DNA of 10,807 nucleotides from UBA8687 sp964564655 (GCA_964564655.1 CAZMBO010000057.1:1-10807); one strand, 5' to 3'. Positions 1-7,653 are shown, numbered from the stretch's first letter. Program-made: numbers and translations. The notes: generated by a model not told the origin, from the letters alone.

Positions 1-359
1 AAAACTATTTGTTTAATTTCTACTCGGTCAGATTCATATGCTATTGTTGCAATTTGGTACTTATTCTCTTCTTTTGGTATCAATTTACCTTGATACTGAT
101 CCAAAGCCGCACTTAAAGCACTCCATTCTAAAAAAAGTAAAAACTGGCTCTCTGTATCACACAACTGAAAAATATTAATTAAATCGCTGAATTCTAATTC
201 AGATAAAATGTCAACCGGCTTACCGATGCAATAATCACGAAAGCCTGACCCGCCATCAATTTCTTTATCGCAAGTCATTTTGGAATATTCAAAACTCAAC
301 AAATGATCTTTGCTATCTAATACGATACTTATTTGTGATTTCGTATCTTTACAAGGCAT
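1..359 (-). CDS. Partial small protein, possible divergent IscU/NifU-type Fe-S scaffold
   Basis: This is the N-terminal 119 codons of a gene that continues past the left edge; the ATG is at 359-357. It follows the nadC stop by 2 bp, so it is probably co-transcribed with nadC. The in-frame sequence just upstream contains a TAG, which fixes this ATG as the first possible start. The layout recalls the IscU/NifU N-terminal fold: a Cys next to the start (PCKD), a beta strand (QISIVLD), then MTCDKEIDGGSGF and YCIGK, followed by acidic helices and a helix WSALSAALDQYQGK. The helix sits where IscU has its third ligand Cys, and here that place reads EWS with no Cys. I see no signal peptide or membrane segment. 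The family call is pattern-based and uncertain. If correct, the missing Cys argues against a standard scaffold and for a degenerate or regulatory relative. Otherwise it is a hypothetical cytosolic protein. Confidence 0.4.
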   Translation of the reverse strand, partial: MPCKDTKSQISIVLDSKDHLLSFEYSKMTCDKEIDGGSGFRDYCIGKPVDILSELEFSDLINIFQLCDTESQFLLFLEWSALSAALDQYQGKLIPKEENKYQIATIAYESDRVEIKQIV

Positions 360-361
360 GT

Positions 362-1207
362 TTATTTGGGAGTTATATTCATGCTAATATCAATAGCTGC
401 TGCGGAATGTGTTAAGGCACCTATTGATATGAAATCGGCACCTATGTTTGATATTTCCGCCAGCCTTTCATAAGTAACCCCACCGCTGATTTCTATTTTA
501 GCTTTTCCATTTATCTTATTAATGGCCTGTTTCATTATTTCAATACTCATATTGTCCAGCATTATGACATCGACTTTACTGTTGAGCGCTTCTTCGACCT
601 CTTCCATAGTCTTTACTTCAACTTCAATTATATTATCTATTGCAATTTTTTCTTTTATTAATTTTACTGCCTCAGTTATGCCACCTGCTACTTCAATGTG
701 ATTGTCTTTAATCAACACTTGATCATACAGACCAAACCGATGATTATTCCCACCACCACATAGCACTGCATATTTTTCAAACACTCTCAAACCAGGAGTA
801 GTTTTACGAGTGTCTAGAATTTTAGTTGGTTTTGCTTTTTTGACATACCTGTTAGTCAATGTAGCGATTCCGCTTAACCATTGTAATATATTTAAGGCGC
901 TTCTCTCCCCTTCAAGCAACGAAACCACATCACATTCAACCTTAATAATAGTTTCTTCTGCATTAACTTCATCACTGTCTTTAAATTTTTTAGAAGAGAA
1001 TTTAACGTCGGGAGCAAGCTTTTTGAAAACAGCTTGAAAAATATCCAATCCACATAAAATCATTGGCTCGCGGGCGATTACTTCAGCAACTGCCAATTTC
1101 CCCTTAGAAAAAATATTTCTCGTGGTGATATCACCATTCTCTATGTCTTCTTTTAAAGTGCTTTCAACCAGCGCCGCAATAGATGAGTCTTTTAATATAA
1201 AATTCAT
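362..1207 (-). CDS. nadC: Nicotinate-nucleotide pyrophosphorylase (quinolinate phosphoribosyltransferase)
   Basis: This enzyme converts quinolinate and PRPP to nicotinate mononucleotide, CO2 and pyrophosphate, the last dedicated step before the common end of de novo NAD synthesis; it acts in the cytosol. The 281 residues match the usual family length. Visible signatures are ERSALNILQWLSGIAT (101-116), DTRKTTPGLR (132-141), the Gly/His/Lys active-site stretch with GGGNNHR and LIKDNH (151-170), then IEVEVKT, MLDNMS and EISGGV on the barrel strands in the expected order. The ATG start gives the normal N-terminus with EDIENGDITTR near residues 20-30; no Shine-Dalgarno is visible. The next gene on the same strand begins 2 bp after the stop. 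The other NAD genes (nadA, nadB) are not in the window. The identification is secure. Confidence 0.96.
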   Translation of the reverse strand: MNFILKDSSIAALVESTLKEDIENGDITTRNIFSKGKLAVAEVIAREPMILCGLDIFQAVFKKLAPDVKFSSKKFKDSDEVNAEETIIKVECDVVSLLEGERSALNILQWLSGIATLTNRYVKKAKPTKILDTRKTTPGLRVFEKYAVLCGGGNNHRFGLYDQVLIKDNHIEVAGGITEAVKLIKEKIAIDNIIEVEVKTMEEVEEALNSKVDVIMLDNMSIEIMKQAINKINGKAKIEISGGVTYERLAEISNIGADFISIGALTHSAAAIDISMNITPK

Positions 1208-1434
1208 TAGTTTTTAGAAATAATTCTATTTTTGCTTAAAAGCGCTTAAATATTATTTGTATAATTATTTATGGCTATTGATATATTATTATATAACCTT
1301 ATATTATTCAAAATGGCTTATTTTTTTACCCTCCCGTTTGAATAAAACAGTTCCACAGTTCTTTTAACGAGGTTTAAGGGATGATCATATTAATTTAACA
1401 CCTATCTCCGGATTGTAATATTTAGATATTTATA
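1208..1434. other. Divergent intergenic region between nadC and the amino-acid dehydrogenase
   Basis: This AT-rich 227 bp spacer must hold the promoters for both flanking genes, which point away from each other. I see several weak TATAAT-like hexamers on both strands but no pair with a good -35 and a 16-18 bp spacer, so I do not assign a promoter. A direct repeat GCTTAAA occurs at 1234-1240 and 1244-1250, exactly 10 bp apart, and overlaps the palindrome AAGCGCTT at 1240-1247, about 30-45 bp upstream of the nadC start. No RNA gene is visible. Confidence 0.5.
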
Positions 1435-2688
1435 ATGAATAATATCCTCCCTAAAACCAGTTTATGCGCAAAACTTTTACCAAAATCCCAAGATGGGATT
1501 CGTTTTTCAGACAATTATAAGGATTCACAAGAAGCTAACTATGAAATTGTTGAACCAAAAACTAATAAGGTTTGGGGTTATGTGAGTATTGACAATACCA
1601 AACGAGGACCAGGCTTGGGAGGCATTCGTTTGGTCCAAAACGTGAGTAGTAACGAAATTAAAAGATTATCTCGTGTTATGACTCTCAAAAATAGTGCAGC
1701 CTGTTTACCTTATGGTGGTGGTAAATCTGGTTTGCTACTCAACGAACCAATTCCTAATCTTAACCCAAACTTAAAAAAAGATCTGATGAGGATGTTTGCG
1801 GAGGCTATATTTGATCTGAAAAACTACGTGCCAGCAGCTGATATGGGAACTAACGAGAATGACATTCAAATTATTTACGAACAGCACGCAAAAATATTAC
1901 AAAAAAAAATCCATGATAGGGGTGGAGCTGGTCGCCCTGTTGAATATGGAGGAGTTCCTATTGACATATGGGAGCTGACTGCTCATGGGCTGTTTGCAGC
2001 GGCGCAAACTCTTGAAATTTTGTTGGATGATTTTAAACTATTGAATTCGAAAATAATTATTCAGGGCTTCGGAAATGTCGGTTGTCCAATAGCCGTAAAA
2101 TTAGCTCAAAAAGGTGCAGTAATAATAGGTGCATCTGATATTAACTGTGCATTGTGGGATCCAAAAGGGTTGGATTTGAATGAGCTTTGCAAGATCAGGG
2201 AACTCAATGGGGGATTAAGTCTGTATTCAAAAGGTGTAGAAAAAAGGTTCGGTCCTGAAAAACTGGATTGGTTACTAGAAGCACCTTGTGATATTTTAAT
2301 TCCCGCTGCGAGACCTGATGCAATCACCTCTAAAAATATAGATCGAATTAACTGCCGTGTTATTCTTCAAGGCGCAAATTCCCCAAGCAGTAAACCTGTT
2401 GAGTATTATTTAAAGCATCGTAGAAATATTTTATCATTAACAGATTTTATAGTGAACGCAGGTGGGGTTATCGGATGTGCCGTTGAACGTAGAATATTCA
2501 AGAACAGTGATTATGCGAATAAAGTTAAGGCAAATGGAACTAGAATTTACACAGAGAATCTTATCTTTGATACGATTTCTAAAAATGTGCAAGAAATATT
2601 CAAAAGAATGAAGGAGGATTATATCTTTCGAGATGTTGCTACGGATTTGGCACTTGAACGCATAAATACTCAGGAGGTTTGGCTTTAA
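1435..2688 (+). CDS. Glu/Leu/Phe/Val dehydrogenase family protein, substrate probably not glutamate
   Basis: This is an NAD(P)-dependent oxidative deaminase of amino acids, 417 residues, the length typical of glutamate dehydrogenases. The N-terminal domain carries GPGLGGIRL (58-66), MTLKNSA with K85, LPYGGGKSG with catalytic K97, and PAADMGTNEND with catalytic D136. The Rossmann domain carries IIIQGFGNVG (207-216) for the dinucleotide, and NAGGVIGC lies at 341-348. Spacing from residue 61 to 85 to 97 (24 and 12) equals that between K89, K113 and K125 of Clostridium symbiosum glutamate dehydrogenase. The residue matching K89, which holds the substrate gamma-carboxylate, is L61, as in leucine and phenylalanine dehydrogenases. 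The residue matching S380 is C348. I infer a hydrophobic or otherwise non-glutamate substrate. There is no obvious Shine-Dalgarno. The gene is monocistronic on the plus strand and converges on hemC with 30 bp between the stops. Confidence 0.9.
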   Translation: MNNILPKTSLCAKLLPKSQDGIRFSDNYKDSQEANYEIVEPKTNKVWGYVSIDNTKRGPGLGGIRLVQNVSSNEIKRLSRVMTLKNSAACLPYGGGKSGLLLNEPIPNLNPNLKKDLMRMFAEAIFDLKNYVPAADMGTNENDIQIIYEQHAKILQKKIHDRGGAGRPVEYGGVPIDIWELTAHGLFAAAQTLEILLDDFKLLNSKIIIQGFGNVGCPIAVKLAQKGAVIIGASDINCALWDPKGLDLNELCKIRELNGGLSLYSKGVEKRFGPEKLDWLLEAPCDILIPAARPDAITSKNIDRINCRVILQGANSPSSKPVEYYLKHRRNILSLTDFIVNAGGVIGCAVERRIFKNSDYANKVKANGTRIYTENLIFDTISKNVQEIFKRMKEDYIFRDVATDLALERINTQEVWL

Positions 2689-2718
2689 TTTTTTCTATAT
2701 CGTCAATGACTAAAATTT

Positions 2719-3654
2719 TTAAGGATTGATGGACTGAATTTCTTGCATTATCCGTCCCGCGCCCATTTCAATAAGTTCATCGCCCATTTTTCTACCCATA
2801 GCGACCGCATTAGTTTTGATGTCAGTCAATTCTTTTTTATATACAGTTTTCCCATCAAGGCTTGCTACTAGGCCTGTTAAAGTAATTTGATCAGCATCCA
2901 GTGTAGCAAAAGCTCCGATAGGAACGTTACATCCACCTTCTAATTGACTCACGAGAGCTCGCTCAGCATCAAGTGCGTAGTGAGTATCTTCATCATCCAT
3001 ATCAGCAAGCAGTATTTGATTTTCAACATCATTTTTACGAGCTTCTATACCCACAGCTCCTTGACCCATTGCAGGCAATAAAATATCTGATGGAATAATT
3101 TCTGTAATTCGATTATCCCAGCCTAGTCGAATAAGACCTGCCGCAGCTAGGATAATTGCGTCCAATCCTTCTGTGTCTAGTTTTTTTAATCTTGTTTCTA
3201 AATTTCCACGAAGGGGAATCAATTTAAAATCGGGGCGATAATTCAATAATTGAGATATTCGGCGCAAACTTCCCGTACCAATTTTTGCTCCTTTTGGAAG
3301 GTCTGCCAGTTTAATATCATTTCTTGATATTAAAGCATCGAAAGGATTTTCCCGTTTAACAACGCATGCAATACAGAGATTTATTGGGAAAGTTATTGGC
3401 ATATCTTTCATACTATGAACAGCAAAATCCACGTCACGATTTAAAAGTCCCTCTTCAATTTCTTTAACAAATAGGCCTTTTCCACCAATTTTAGCCAAGG
3501 GCACATCTTGAATCTTGTCACCGGATGTTTTAATTATTTTGATATCTACAGTCAGGTCAGAGTGTTGTTTTAGAAGCAAGTCTTTAACCCAATTAGCCTG
3601 CCATAAAGCCAAAGGACTACCTCGGCTTCCAATTTTTACTTTACGAATTACCAT
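2719..3654 (-). CDS. hemC: Porphobilinogen deaminase (hydroxymethylbilane synthase)
   Basis: This enzyme polymerises four porphobilinogens into hydroxymethylbilane for uroporphyrinogen and heme synthesis; it acts in the cytosol. The 311 residues are of normal length. The N-terminal IGSRGSPLALWQA, the catalytic HSMKDMP with D84, the arginine-rich GTGSLRR (126-132) and LRGNLETR (148-155), and LPAMGQGA (193-200) are all present. LEGGCNVPIGA holds C242, which carries the dipyrromethane cofactor; D84 and C242 fall at the same numbers as in Escherichia coli. The ATG directly abuts the hemA stop (TAAATG), indicating tight translational coupling. hemC is last in the minus-strand block and meets the plus-strand dehydrogenase tail to tail. 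No hemD or hemB follows here, so the next pathway steps must be encoded elsewhere. No clear intrinsic terminator is visible in the 30 bp between the two stops. Confidence 0.97.
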   Translation of the reverse strand: MVIRKVKIGSRGSPLALWQANWVKDLLLKQHSDLTVDIKIIKTSGDKIQDVPLAKIGGKGLFVKEIEEGLLNRDVDFAVHSMKDMPITFPINLCIACVVKRENPFDALISRNDIKLADLPKGAKIGTGSLRRISQLLNYRPDFKLIPLRGNLETRLKKLDTEGLDAIILAAAGLIRLGWDNRITEIIPSDILLPAMGQGAVGIEARKNDVENQILLADMDDEDTHYALDAERALVSQLEGGCNVPIGAFATLDADQITLTGLVASLDGKTVYKKELTDIKTNAVAMGRKMGDELIEMGAGRIMQEIQSINP

Positions 3655-4932
3655 TTAATCGTCCAGATGAAATAGGTGCCGAATGGCTTTAAGGTAAATA
3701 TGGCCGTCTTGAGATTGAGTTTTCTTTTTTAAGTTTATCGTGGGCTTGTGGAGAATTTTATTGACGAGAGAATGAGTTAATTGTTGTATTGCGTCTTTAT
3801 CTTCAGAAGAAAGGTGATCCATGTTTTTAAGGGTTTTATCAACTTCTAATACTCTCATATCTTCTGCGCGGTTTCGCATTTCTACAATAGTTGGGACCGC
3901 ATCCAATGTTGAGAACCAGTTATTAAATTTAGTAACTTCCTGTTTGATGATTTCCATTGCGTTTTCTGCTTCTTTTTGCCTTTCCTCCATATTAGCATTA
4001 ACTACATTTTGCAAATCATCAATATCATACAAATAAACATTTTCTAGTTCATTTACTTCTGGGGCTATGTCCCGCGGCACAGCAATATCTATAAGGAATA
4101 TAGGTTTATTTTTTCTTTTTTGGATCGCAGCTTCCATCATTTCCTTATGAATAATAAAATTAGGTGCGGCTGTGGAAGTAATAATTATATCAGCCCGGTA
4201 CATTTCTTCTTTAAAAGATTTAAAGTCTAGAGCACAACCATTTAAACTTTGCGCAAGGGAGGCTGCTCGCTCATAGGTTCGACTCGCCACATAAACAGTT
4301 TTGACACCGTAAGAAATTAGATGCTTAGCGGCAAGTTCGGCCATTTCACCCGTACCAACGAGCATTACTGAGTGGTTTTCCAGATCTTCAAAAATTTTTT
4401 TAGCCAATTCCACCGCAGCAGAACTGATGGATACCCCTCTTTCCGATATACCTGTTTCTTCACGAACTTTTTTAGCAACATTGAAGGCTTTTTCAAATAA
4501 CTGGTTTAAAACCATTCCGGTAGAGCTGAATGAAAGCGCTGTGTTATAGGCATCCTTTACCTGCCCTAATATTTGCGCCTCTCCCAGCACCATTGAATCG
4601 AGACTAGAAGAGACTCGAAACAAATGCTCTACGGCCTGATTGTCGCGATAACTGTAAAAATACTGATCAAGGTTCCCACGAGGGATGCCGTGATAATCAC
4701 AAATAAAGTTCTGCAGTAATTGAATGCCTCGATCGTTATTTTCTACTCTTGCATAAATTTCAACTCGATTGCAGGTTGAAAGGATGATGTTCTCAGTGAT
4801 TTCAGGGCTGGACACTAATTGCTCCAGAGATGCCTCGAGTTTAACCTGGCTAAAAGCCAGTTTTTCCCGAATCTCTACAGGTGTAGTCTTGTGGTTGACC
4901 CCTACTAATATTAAATTTGGTCCTGAAGTCAT
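3655..4932 (-). CDS. hemA: Glutamyl-tRNA reductase
   Basis: This enzyme reduces glutamyl-tRNA(Glu) with NADPH to glutamate-1-semialdehyde, the committed step of the C5 route to aminolevulinate. The 425 residues fit the family. GVNHKTTPVEIREK (11-24) opens the catalytic domain, STCNRVEIYA (52-61) holds the nucleophilic C54, and MVLGEAQILGQVK (114-126) follows. EETGISERGVSISSAAVELAK leads into the NADPH-binding MLVGTGEMAE (190-199). The C-terminal part from about 310 is helical and charged, as expected for the dimerisation domain. The ATG lies 3 bp after the stop of the upstream membrane-protein gene and the stop touches hemC, so all three are probably translated from one message. Placement beside a HemX/CcsA-type gene is a recurrent arrangement in bacteria. 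No Shine-Dalgarno is evident. Confidence 0.97.
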   Translation of the reverse strand: MTSGPNLILVGVNHKTTPVEIREKLAFSQVKLEASLEQLVSSPEITENIILSTCNRVEIYARVENNDRGIQLLQNFICDYHGIPRGNLDQYFYSYRDNQAVEHLFRVSSSLDSMVLGEAQILGQVKDAYNTALSFSSTGMVLNQLFEKAFNVAKKVREETGISERGVSISSAAVELAKKIFEDLENHSVMLVGTGEMAELAAKHLISYGVKTVYVASRTYERAASLAQSLNGCALDFKSFKEEMYRADIIITSTAAPNFIIHKEMMEAAIQKRKNKPIFLIDIAVPRDIAPEVNELENVYLYDIDDLQNVVNANMEERQKEAENAMEIIKQEVTKFNNWFSTLDAVPTIVEMRNRAEDMRVLEVDKTLKNMDHLSSEDKDAIQQLTHSLVNKILHKPTINLKKKTQSQDGHIYLKAIRHLFHLDD

Positions 4933-4935
4933 GTG

Positions 4936-5724
4936 CTAGATATGTAGAAAATAAGATCCTATAATAGCGAAAAAGCCTAAAATCACACCTTGCGCAGCTT
5001 TTTTCCCCCTAAGCCCTGTAACCATTCTGCCAAAAAATACCAAGCCATAAATCACCCAGACCATTACCATGGGCATTGTTTTTGCTAAATCCCAAGAGAA
5101 AAAAGCCTGATCCATTTTTGTATTCCATATCGACCCTGTCATAAAGCCAAGCGTGAACAAAGGAAAACCAATCGTGATAACTTTACAGTTAAGATTATCC
5201 AAAACTTCCAATGAAGGCATACGAAAATACATGATGCCGAGTTTTTTAGTTTTAACCTGATGTTCCTGAATTAAATACATAATTCCAGCTGCAAATGCTA
5301 TTGAGAATGCGGCATATCCTATGATCGATAACGTTCTATGCAAAGTTAGCCAGAATCGCACCTCAGCCTCAGGAACAAGGCCCGCATCCTTCGATAAAAA
5401 TATCGAAATCAACATCACAAAAAAAACAAGAGGGATGACGAATGCCCCTAAATCCTTTATTTTGTATTTCCACTCCGTCAGAACATAAATAACAACCATA
5501 AACCAAGCAAGAAACATAGCCACCTCATAAGAGGTGGTATAAGGGCCATGCCCCGTCAAGCTCGATCTGATTCCTATAGAAATAGTTTGAGAAATCAAAC
5601 CTATAGCTACCATGCCACCTGCCAAGGTTGAGACGAAGGGGCGCCGGTATACTAAATATACGAAATACCCTAAAGAAGCCACCAGATAACTTAATAATGC
5701 GATATTAAAGGAAATTTTATCCAT
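4936..5724 (-). CDS. CcsA/HemX-family multi-pass inner-membrane protein
   Basis: This protein belongs to the cytochrome c assembly (CcsA/ResC/HemX) superfamily. Some members carry heme to apocytochrome c; Bacillus HemX affects HemA abundance. Using the ATG at 5724 (262 residues) I see about eight membrane segments: residues 6-26, 31-52, 67-87, 92-110, 127-147, 183-200, near 220-240, and a C-terminal segment. The loop PYTTSYEVAMFLAW and the conserved His in LTLHRTLSIIGYAAF (H129) match the family. The tryptophan-rich WWD heme-handling motif of true CcsA/CcmC/CcmF is not visible; the corresponding region reads FFSWDLAKTMP. That favours a HemX-like role. An ATG 30 bp upstream (5754) would add MCVVSPSSRL. 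I prefer 5724 because it puts the first membrane helix right after the start, though neither start has a good ribosome-binding site. hemA begins 3 bp after the stop. Confidence 0.8.
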   Translation of the reverse strand: MDKISFNIALLSYLVASLGYFVYLVYRRPFVSTLAGGMVAIGLISQTISIGIRSSLTGHGPYTTSYEVAMFLAWFMVVIYVLTEWKYKIKDLGAFVIPLVFFVMLISIFLSKDAGLVPEAEVRFWLTLHRTLSIIGYAAFSIAFAAGIMYLIQEHQVKTKKLGIMYFRMPSLEVLDNLNCKVITIGFPLFTLGFMTGSIWNTKMDQAFFSWDLAKTMPMVMVWVIYGLVFFGRMVTGLRGKKAAQGVILGFFAIIGSYFLHI

Positions 5725-5872
5725 TAGCCTTGAGCTAGGGGAAACGACACACATAATAAAAAGGTTAATTCATCGTAACATTTTGTTTTATGGGATTCAA
5801 CGCTGAGTTCCTACTTTCCATGAATAGGAAAATTAATGGAATTTAGGCTCTTGGAGAGAATGAAATCACGGC

Positions 5873-6358
5873 TTATTGCCATTGATCGGGAGGTTTTGTG
5901 GAATCTTTGCTTTTTAGGACTTCCTTCAACTCAACCATGAATTCGTTCACGTCTTTGAAGGAGCGATAAACTGAAGCAAAGCGAACATAGGCAACATCAT
6001 CCAGATTATAGATTTCCTGAATGACTTTCTCGCCCACCTTAACAGCATGGATTTCTTTTTCTCCAAGCTCCTGAAGATGATGTTCAACCCGATCGACGAG
6101 ATCTTCAATATCTTTTGTGCTTACCGGACGTTTCTGGCAGGCTTTTCTAACACCCGAAATGATTTTTTCACGGTCAAATTCTTCTCTACGACCATCCTTT
6201 TTAATCAATAACGGGAGTGAGTGCTCTAATTTTTCATAAGTAGTGAAACGGTCAGTGCAACTCAAACACTCCCGCCTTCTACGAATAACATCGCCTTCTT
6301 TATTCAAACGAGAATCTATGACCTTATTTTCCATTCCAGAACAACCGGGACATTTCAT
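5873..6358 (-). CDS. nrdR: Transcriptional repressor NrdR
   Basis: NrdR is an ATP/dATP-sensing repressor that binds NrdR boxes upstream of ribonucleotide reductase genes. The 161 residues begin with a zinc ribbon: C3 and C6 in CPGC, then C31 and C34 in CLSC, with the basic stretch VIRRRREC that recognises DNA. An ATP-cone domain follows from about residue 49 (LIKKDGRREEFDREKI) to about 140, including YVRFASVYRSF. It is slightly longer than E. coli NrdR (149 residues), the excess lying in a polar tail ending KPPDQWQ. The ATG lies 10 bp after the glyA stop, so the two are likely co-transcribed; a glyA-nrdR neighbourhood is common in bacteria. No Shine-Dalgarno is visible. No NrdR box or nrd gene is recognised in this window, so its targets must lie elsewhere. 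Confidence 0.96.
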   Translation of the reverse strand: MKCPGCSGMENKVIDSRLNKEGDVIRRRRECLSCTDRFTTYEKLEHSLPLLIKKDGRREEFDREKIISGVRKACQKRPVSTKDIEDLVDRVEHHLQELGEKEIHAVKVGEKVIQEIYNLDDVAYVRFASVYRSFKDVNEFMVELKEVLKSKDSTKPPDQWQ

Positions 6359-6368
6359 TTGCTATAAT

Positions 6369-7616
6369 CTATTTATTGGTTAGCTCAAAATGAAGAGGAA
6401 ACTGATCACAAAGATCATGTACCCTTTTTCGCGTTTCTTTATGAAATGTATCATCCTCAATTTTATCTAAAGTTTGAATGATCATTCCTCCAATTTGTTC
6501 CATTTCCTTTTCTTTCATCCCGCGGGTAGTAAGCGCGGGGGTCCCGATACGTATCCCAGAGGTAATAAATGGACTCCTTGTCTCAAAAGGAACCGTATTT
6601 TTATTGACGGTAATCCCTGCTTTTTCCAAAGCCGCTTCCGCGTCTTTTCCGGTTATATCCTGCGGTCGAAGATCGACAAGCAATAGGTGAGTATCTGTTC
6701 CACCACTGACAATTTTAATCCCATTATTGCTGAGAAACTGGGCTAGATATTTTGCATTTGCAATTACCTGTTTCTGGTAAGACACAAATTCGTTGCTAAG
6801 AGCTTCTTTAAAGGCGACTGCTTTTGCAGCTATCACATGCATTAGCGGCCCCCCTTGAATACCCGGAAATATTCTTTTATTTACTTCCTTAGCATATTCT
6901 TCTTTACAAAGAATCATTCCGCCTCGAGGTCCTCTCAGTGTTTTATGGGTTGTGGTAGTAACAAATTCAGAGTGAGGCACTGGGGTGGGATACAATCCTG
7001 CAGCCACGAGTCCGGCAGGATGAGCAATGTCGGTCATTATTTTTGCGTCTACTTCATCTGCAATTTCACGAAATCTTATAGGATCTATAATTCTGGGATA
7101 GGCACTAGCCCCAACAACAATAACTTTTGGTTTATGCTCTATTGCAAGTTTTCTAACTTCGTCATAGTCGATGAGTTCTGTCTCTTCATTAACCCCGTAG
7201 GCAACGACGTTATAGGTATAACCGGAAAAGTTTACTGGGCAGCCGTGTGTAAGGTGACCCCCATGAGAAAGGTTCATGCCTAAAATAGTATCTCCTGGGT
7301 CAAGCAGGGTATGGTATACCGCCATGTTGGCTTGCGATCCCGAATGCGGTTGAACGTTTGCATGATCGGCAGAAAATATTTTTTTAGCTCTTTCAATTGC
7401 CAGGTTTTCAGCAACATCAACAAAATCACAACCTCCATAATAACGTTTGCCGGGATAGCCTTCGGCATATTTATTCGTCATAACAGAACCTTGTGCTTCC
7501 TGAACATCGCGGCTAACAAAATTCTCAGACGCAATCATCTCAAGGGTGTTATTTTCCCGTTCTGTTTCGTCTTTTATAGATTGAGCAATTTCTGGATCAA
7601 ATTCAGCAAGTGACAA
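6369..7616 (-). CDS. glyA: Serine hydroxymethyltransferase
   Basis: This PLP enzyme interconverts serine plus tetrahydrofolate with glycine plus 5,10-methylenetetrahydrofolate, feeding one-carbon units to purine and thymidylate synthesis. I place the start at the TTG at 7616-7614 (415 residues, beginning MSLAEFDPEI) because the strong Shine-Dalgarno AAGGAGGAG at 7631-7623 lies 6 nt before it. A longer reading from another TTG at 7640 would place that site inside the gene and add eight residues. Signatures in order, numbered from this start, are LEMIASENF, YAEGYPGKRYYGG, the PLP-contacting DIAHPAG (D196, H199), TTTTHKTLRGPRGG with the Schiff-base K225, and RIFPGIQGGP. The length is typical. 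It sits between rpiB and nrdR on one strand. The non-ATG start combined with the best ribosome-binding site in the window is notable. Confidence 0.97.
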   Translation of the reverse strand: MSLAEFDPEIAQSIKDETERENNTLEMIASENFVSRDVQEAQGSVMTNKYAEGYPGKRYYGGCDFVDVAENLAIERAKKIFSADHANVQPHSGSQANMAVYHTLLDPGDTILGMNLSHGGHLTHGCPVNFSGYTYNVVAYGVNEETELIDYDEVRKLAIEHKPKVIVVGASAYPRIIDPIRFREIADEVDAKIMTDIAHPAGLVAAGLYPTPVPHSEFVTTTTHKTLRGPRGGMILCKEEYAKEVNKRIFPGIQGGPLMHVIAAKAVAFKEALSNEFVSYQKQVIANAKYLAQFLSNNGIKIVSGGTDTHLLLVDLRPQDITGKDAEAALEKAGITVNKNTVPFETRSPFITSGIRIGTPALTTRGMKEKEMEQIGGMIIQTLDKIEDDTFHKETRKRVHDLCDQFPLHFELTNK

Positions 7617-7622
7617 TGTAAA

Positions 7623-7631
7623 CTCCTCCTT
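7623..7631 (-). promoter_or_regulatory. Strong Shine-Dalgarno of glyA
   Basis: The minus strand reads AAGGAGGAG, followed by TTTACA and the TTG at 7616. The match to the 16S anti-Shine-Dalgarno and the 6 nt spacing set the glyA start. It is the only strong site of this type that I see before any gene in the window. Confidence 0.85.
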
Positions 7632-7633
7632 AA

Positions 7634-7648
7634 CTAGCAAGTTGCTAG
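7634..7648 (-). repeat. Short perfect inverted repeat between rpiB and glyA
   Basis: CTAGCAA and TTGCTAG flank a single central base, giving a 15 bp dyad. As RNA it would fold as a 5 bp stem (CUAGC/GCUAG) with a 5 nt loop. It lies between the rpiB stop (7654) and the glyA Shine-Dalgarno (7631-7623), two bases from the latter. It has no U-tract, so it is not an intrinsic terminator. It could be a weak RNA hairpin affecting glyA translation or message processing, or chance. Confidence 0.5.
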
Positions 7649-7653
7649 CGGGT

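Noticed and set aside
810..1037. Plus-strand frame of 75 codons inside nadC
   Set aside because: It is antisense to conserved NadC active-site sequence; its hydrophobic look is a by-product of the complementary codons.
2689..2718. Shared bidirectional terminator between the dehydrogenase and hemC
   Set aside because: The 30 bp are AT-rich with T runs but contain no GC stem; only the A/T palindrome AAAATTTT is present.
5725..5872. Small gene, tRNA or promoter between nrdR and the CcsA/HemX-like gene
   Set aside because: No tRNA-like fold or credible frame is visible. TTTCC and GGAAA near 5816-5832 give only a 5 bp stem with no U-tract, and no well-spaced promoter pair stood out.
6855..7283. 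Open plus-strand frame of 142 codons inside glyA
   Set aside because: It lies wholly antisense to a gene with complete family motifs, its translation is rich in Cys, Ser, Phe and Asn without domain logic, and it has no ribosome-binding site.
7617..7653. Glycine riboswitch upstream of glyA
   Set aside because: Only 37 bp separate rpiB from glyA, too little for the aptamer, and no conserved riboswitch core is visible.
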